Shown here: positions 12,117 through 15,310 of the stretch, in pieces | Layout: every line of letters starts with the position of its first letter | Numbering within the stretch: the stretch's first letter is position 1 | Assembly: GCA_964483245.1 (NCBI GenBank) | Contig: CAZABP010000080.1 | Span: 1 to 15,310, forward strand | Direction: 5' to 3' | Source: CAZABP01 sp964483245 | GTDB lineage: Bacteria; Planctomycetota; UBA1135; UBA2386 | Length of the DNA: 15,310 nt | The notes under the pieces: generated by a model | Seen by the model: the letters and a program-made list of their open reading frames with translations, nothing else | The model's database searches: none | Told to the model about the DNA's origin: nothing | Position numbers and translations under genes: made by a program

Positions 12117-14357
12117 ATGGCTCCCCTGGAAGATAGATGCTCCCGACCGACGCTGGCGCTTGCATTCGCTGGGGTCGTGTCCATTCTCGTCGTTGGCGTC
12201 CCGGCACAGTTGCAGGTCAACTGGGCGAGGGCGTCGGTGCTCGGTCCTCGCAGCAGGCACGCGATGGCATTCGACGAGGCGAGGGGGAGAATGATCCTGT
12301 TCGGGGGAGGTGAAGAGTCGCTCGCTGGCTATGCGGGAGGAACATGGGAATGGGATGGCATCTCGTGGATGGCGCGCAGACCTGGGAGCGAGCCAAGTGC
12401 CCGAACCTACTATGCAATGGTCTACGACCGCGCCCGCAGTGAAAGCGTCATGTTCGGTGGGTGGAGCAATTCGGGTACCCTTTCGGAAACGTGGGCTTGG
12501 AATGGCGTCACGTGGAGCAAACAGTCGCCGCTGGCGAGTCCATCTCGCCGTGTCACCGCGATGGCGTACGATTCCGTGCGTAATCGTGTGGTGCTCTTCG
12601 GCGGCTCCGACGGCTCGTCGGCGACTCCTCTCGGCGATACCTGGGAGTGGGATGGCGTCAACTGGTCAGACCGCCGCCCCGCGATCGCTCCTCCTGTGAG
12701 GTACGCGAGCGCCATGGTGTACGACGCTGCCCGCAAACGGGTCGTCTTGTTCGGCGGCTCGAGTCCTTCCGGTCAACTGGGCGACACCTGGGAATGGGAT
12801 GGCATGGCCTGGGTACAGCGATTTCCAGCGGTCAGCCCACCAGCGACCAGAGAGCACCAGATGGCCTACGACTCCGTTCGGCAGCGCGTGGTTCTCTTCG
12901 GTGGCTGGGGACCCGCAGGCTTCACTGGTACATGGGAATGGGACGGTACGAACTGGATCCAACGGAACCAGACGCCTGAGCCCACGCCGCGCACGGGCCA
13001 TGCGATGACGTACGACTCCGTGCGTGGTTGCACTGTGTTGTACGGCGGGGGCGACTTGAAGGTTGGCGGACTGCTGTCCGACCGCTGGGAATACGACGGG
13101 ATCGCATGGGTGCGGCGCGATTCCGGTGTGCCTCCATCACGAGGCGGCCATGGGCTGGCGACGGACCTGATCCGCAACCGCGTAGTTCTGTTCGGCGGCG
13201 AATACGGTCTCCCCAAGAACGACACGTGGGAGTGGGATGGGAGTGCCTGGCAGGCGATGTCCTCGACGACCAGTCCGCCGGGCCGGCGCAAGCACGCGAT
13301 GGCCTACGACGTCGCGCGCAAGCTCGTCGTGCTGCACGGCGGCGACGATGGCACGTCGTTGCTCAGCGACACCTGGGAATGGGACGGCGCCAACTGGCAC
13401 AAGCGCACTCCGGCGACGACATCTCCCCAACCGCTCGCGACGCATGGCATGGCATACGATCTGCACCGCCAGCGCACGGTCGTGTTCGGTAGCACCGGTC
13501 CGGCGAGTCCCACCTGGGAGTGGGATGGGAACGACTGGACGCTGCACCAAGGACTCGTGCCTCCGGCACGGCTCGAATGCCCGCTCGCGTACGACCCTGT
13601 GCGCCGGCGCATCGTTCTGTTCGGCGGTGCTCACACACCCCTGACAGGTCGGCCGACGTACTACGGCGACACCTGGGAATGGGACGGCACGACCTGGGTC
13701 GAGCGTAGGCCAATGAACGCGCCGCTGCCGCGCGCCGGGCATCTGATGACGTACGACTGGGAACGCCAGCGGATCGTGCTGTTCGGTGGCTACAACGACG
13801 TTCAAGGATCGATGCCCGAGACCTGGGAGTGGGACGGCAGCGACTGGACGCAGATCCCGATCACGGGCGGGCCGCAGTACGGGAGTGGAGTCGCGATGGC
13901 GTACGATCCGATGCGCCGTGCGGTCTTCGGATTCTGGGGACCTCCGGTGTGGATCTACGGCCACCTGACACCCGCCGCAGCGACGCCGTTCGGCAACGGC
14001 TGCCCCGGCACCAACGGCATCCCGATCACGACCAGCGGCACGCCGCACCTCGGCAATCCCGGGTTCGCGCTCGACCTCGTCTCGGCGCGCGGCTCATCGC
14101 CGTTCGCATTCGCGCTGTCGGCCGCGAAGCAGTCGCTGCAGCTCGGCAACTGCACGCTGTACGTCAAGGACCCGGTCTTCCTGCTGCCCGGGACGACGAA
14201 CACGGCCGGCTTCGGCACGTTTGCGCTCCCGCTGCCGCTCGACCTGTCGCTGCGCGGCATGACCGCATATGCGCAGGGTTTCGTCGCCGATCCGCTCGGC
14301 GCACACTACGGGCTGTCGCTGACCGGCGGATTGCAGATCCTGCTCGGGGATCACTGA
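12117..14357 (+). CDS. Secreted Kelch-type beta-propeller repeat protein with C-terminal planctomycete-type module (746 aa)
   Basis: ATG 12117 is chosen because GTGAGG (12105-12110) precedes it by 6 bases and the product then starts with a signal peptide (MAPLEDRCSRPT, hydrophobic LALAFAGVVSILVVGV, PAQ near 29-31). The frame is open upstream to 11985 (GTG) with another ATG at 12066. Residues ~44-585 hold eleven repeats of about 45-54 residues of the form RxxHAMxYDxxRxRVVLFGG then DTWEWDGxxW. A decayed twelfth copy (VAMAYDPMRRAVFGF) follows. The Gly-Gly pair and spaced Trp fit Kelch-like beta-propeller blades. Residues ~621-746 form the C-terminal module beginning FGNGCPGT with Cys628 and a second cysteine in LGNCTLYV. 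Eleven to twelve blades could make two six-bladed propellers. A binding or adhesion role outside the cell is likely; the ligand is unknown. Confidence 0.9.
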   Translation: MAPLEDRCSRPTLALAFAGVVSILVVGVPAQLQVNWARASVLGPRSRHAMAFDEARGRMILFGGGEESLAGYAGGTWEWDGISWMARRPGSEPSARTYYAMVYDRARSESVMFGGWSNSGTLSETWAWNGVTWSKQSPLASPSRRVTAMAYDSVRNRVVLFGGSDGSSATPLGDTWEWDGVNWSDRRPAIAPPVRYASAMVYDAARKRVVLFGGSSPSGQLGDTWEWDGMAWVQRFPAVSPPATREHQMAYDSVRQRVVLFGGWGPAGFTGTWEWDGTNWIQRNQTPEPTPRTGHAMTYDSVRGCTVLYGGGDLKVGGLLSDRWEYDGIAWVRRDSGVPPSRGGHGLATDLIRNRVVLFGGEYGLPKNDTWEWDGSAWQAMSSTTSPPGRRKHAMAYDVARKLVVLHGGDDGTSLLSDTWEWDGANWHKRTPATTSPQPLATHGMAYDLHRQRTVVFGSTGPASPTWEWDGNDWTLHQGLVPPARLECPLAYDPVRRRIVLFGGAHTPLTGRPTYYGDTWEWDGTTWVERRPMNAPLPRAGHLMTYDWERQRIVLFGGYNDVQGSMPETWEWDGSDWTQIPITGGPQYGSGVAMAYDPMRRAVFGFWGPPVWIYGHLTPAAATPFGNGCPGTNGIPITTSGTPHLGNPGFALDLVSARGSSPFAFALSAAKQSLQLGNCTLYVKDPVFLLPGTTNTAGFGTFALPLPLDLSLRGMTAYAQGFVADPLGAHYGLSLTGGLQILLGDH
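12246..13871 (+). repeat. Eleven in-frame Kelch-type repeats (about 135-160 bases each)
   Basis: The DNA for the block ACCTGGGAATGGGATGG or close variants, coding TWEWDG, recurs through the array, with a GTGGTGCTCTTCGGCGG-like block coding VVLFGG upstream in each unit. Copies differ at many third positions and in spacer length, so this is an old, diverged array rather than a fresh expansion. The sixth copy is the most altered in the core (RWEYDG), and the ninth lacks the second Gly (VVFGST). Confidence 0.9.
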
Positions 14358-14393
14358 GCCGCCCGCGGGGCTTCGGATTGGGCCGGCCGCGCA

Positions 14394-14411
14394 CCGCCGC
14401 TACAACGGCGG
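14394..14411 (+). promoter_or_regulatory. Hairpin immediately before the lon start codon
   Basis: CCGCCG (14394-14399) and CGGCGG (14406-14411) pair perfectly around the loop CTACAA, ending one base before GTG 14413. No Shine-Dalgarno is visible upstream of this start, so the hairpin covers the place where one would be. It may limit translation of lon, but could equally be a chance result of GC-rich sequence. Confidence 0.35.
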
Positions 14412-14412
14412 C

Positions 14413-15310
14413 GTGACGTCGAACGACGACAAGACCCAGGAAGCCCCGGGCCGCCCGGCGATCCTGGTCGAGCAGCCGGAGCAGCCGAGCGGCGCAATCA
14501 CGCTGCACGAGAAGCTACCGGACAAGGTCTGTGTGTTCCCGCTGCGGCGCGCGGTGCCGTTCCCGAACCTGATGATGCCGGTGCTGCTCGACACGGCGCG
14601 CGCGCGGGAGATCGTCGCGCGCGCCGAGAGCATGAACGAGCACATGCTGCTGCTGGCGCTGAAGGACCCTACGGTCGAGGAGCCGGCGCCGGAGCACCTG
14701 CACGAGGTCGGCGTCGTCGCGCGGATCCTGAAGGTGTTGAAGCTCCCCGACGGCAACTCGTCGGCGATGTGCCAGGGGCTGCGCCGGGCGAAGGTGGTGC
14801 GCTTCGTGCGCGAGCAGCCGCTGCTGCTGGCGCAGGTGCAGGAACTGGTCGACATCCCGGCGACCGGCCGCCGCGCGCAGGCGCTGGTGCGCAAGCTGCA
14901 AGGCACGATGCGGCGCGTCGTCGAGGTCAGTGACAGCTACGGCGAGGAGTTCAGCACCGCGATCCTGAACATCGAGCAGCCGGAGCAGCTCGCCGACTTC
15001 ACGGCGAGCTACTTCCTCAAGGACCAGGAACAGAGGCAGCAGATCCTGGCCGCGGCCGACGTGATGCGCCGACTCGAGCTGGCGCTCGAGTTTCTGCTGC
15101 GCGAGTTGGACCTCGCCGAGCTCGGCAACGAGATCCAGGACGAGATCCGGCGCAAGGTCGAGAAGGCGCAGAAGGAGTGGTTCCTGCGCGAGCAGCTCAA
15201 GATCATCCGCCGCGAGCTCGGCGAGGAGACGGACGCGCGGCAGGCGGAGGTCAAGCGGATCGAAGACGCGCTGGCCGCGGCGAAGCTGCCGGCTGCGGCA
15301 CAGGCGCGCG
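14413..15310 (+). CDS. lon: ATP-dependent Lon protease, N-terminal part (299 residues visible)
   Basis: The gene runs off the right edge. GTG at 14413 is the only reasonable start: no in-frame start lies between it and the upstream gene. After ~35 polar residues comes the Lon substrate-binding N-domain, opening with LPDKVCVFPLRRAVPFPNLMMPVLL (in two adjoining parts: LPDKVCVFPLRRA and VPFPNLMMPVLL, residues ~35-59). It includes LLALKDP and VGVVARILKVLKLPDG. The helical linker has the diagnostic KVEKAQKEWFLREQLK and IIRRELGEE (about residues 249-274). The AAA+ and serine/lysine protease domains, expected after residue ~310, are outside the window. Lon is a cytoplasmic homo-hexamer that degrades misfolded and regulatory proteins. 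The 55-base gap from the Kelch-type gene has no clear terminator and holds a hairpin at the start codon. Confidence 0.95.
   Translation, partial: MTSNDDKTQEAPGRPAILVEQPEQPSGAITLHEKLPDKVCVFPLRRAVPFPNLMMPVLLDTARAREIVARAESMNEHMLLLALKDPTVEEPAPEHLHEVGVVARILKVLKLPDGNSSAMCQGLRRAKVVRFVREQPLLLAQVQELVDIPATGRRAQALVRKLQGTMRRVVEVSDSYGEEFSTAILNIEQPEQLADFTASYFLKDQEQRQQILAAADVMRRLELALEFLLRELDLAELGNEIQDEIRRKVEKAQKEWFLREQLKIIRRELGEETDARQAEVKRIEDALAAAKLPAAAQAR

Noticed and set aside
12246..13871. CRISPR-like or satellite repeat array
   Set aside because: The repeats are in frame, differ in length and third positions, and encode a conserved protein motif.

Overview
The window is a GC-rich bacterial chromosome segment (my impression is roughly two-thirds or more G+C). 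It carries nine complete genes and two genes cut by the window edges, densely packed, with no gene-free stretch above about 220 bases. The best guess at the source is a planctomycete (Planctomycetota). Two large secreted proteins, a subtilase and a Kelch-type repeat protein, end in a small beta-rich C-terminal module of the kind common on secreted proteins of that phylum. One copy has the FGNGCPGT-type opening followed by a 'PxLG' stretch. This assignment rests on recognising that module, not on a marker gene. I saw no tRNA, rRNA, CRISPR array or insertion sequence.

Layout, left to right. (1) 1-694, plus strand: the C-terminal part of a sigma-54 enhancer-binding activator. (2) 814-2451, plus: a secreted protein I do not recognise. 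(3) 2471-2595: two contiguous ~62-nt tandem repeats, each folding into a 15-bp hairpin followed by T5. All six pair differences between the copies keep pairing, so they look like a duplicated intrinsic terminator or structured RNA. (4) 7293 down to 2606, minus: a tight five-gene operon with three ATGA overlaps and one 2-base gap. It encodes an SsuD-like luciferase-family monooxygenase, a DltA-like stand-alone amino-acid adenylation enzyme, a carrier protein, a formyltransferase and a tandem GNAT protein. (5) 7347-8807, plus: glycerol kinase, divergent from the operon across a 53-base spacer with a perfect dyad. (6) 11896 down to 8840, minus: a secreted subtilisin-like protease. (7) 12117-14357, plus: a secreted Kelch-type repeat protein, divergent from the protease. 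(8) 14413 to the end, plus: the N-terminal third of Lon protease.

The most novel candidate is the five-gene operon. Read together, an amino acid would be adenylated, loaded on the carrier protein, oxidised (perhaps on nitrogen), formylated and possibly acetylated. There is no condensation domain, thioesterase, phosphopantetheinyl transferase or exporter in the window. It therefore looks like a compact pathway for a small modified amino acid or a tailoring unit that works with enzymes elsewhere; the product is unknown. The second notable item is the pair of covarying tandem hairpins at the end of the 814-2451 gene.
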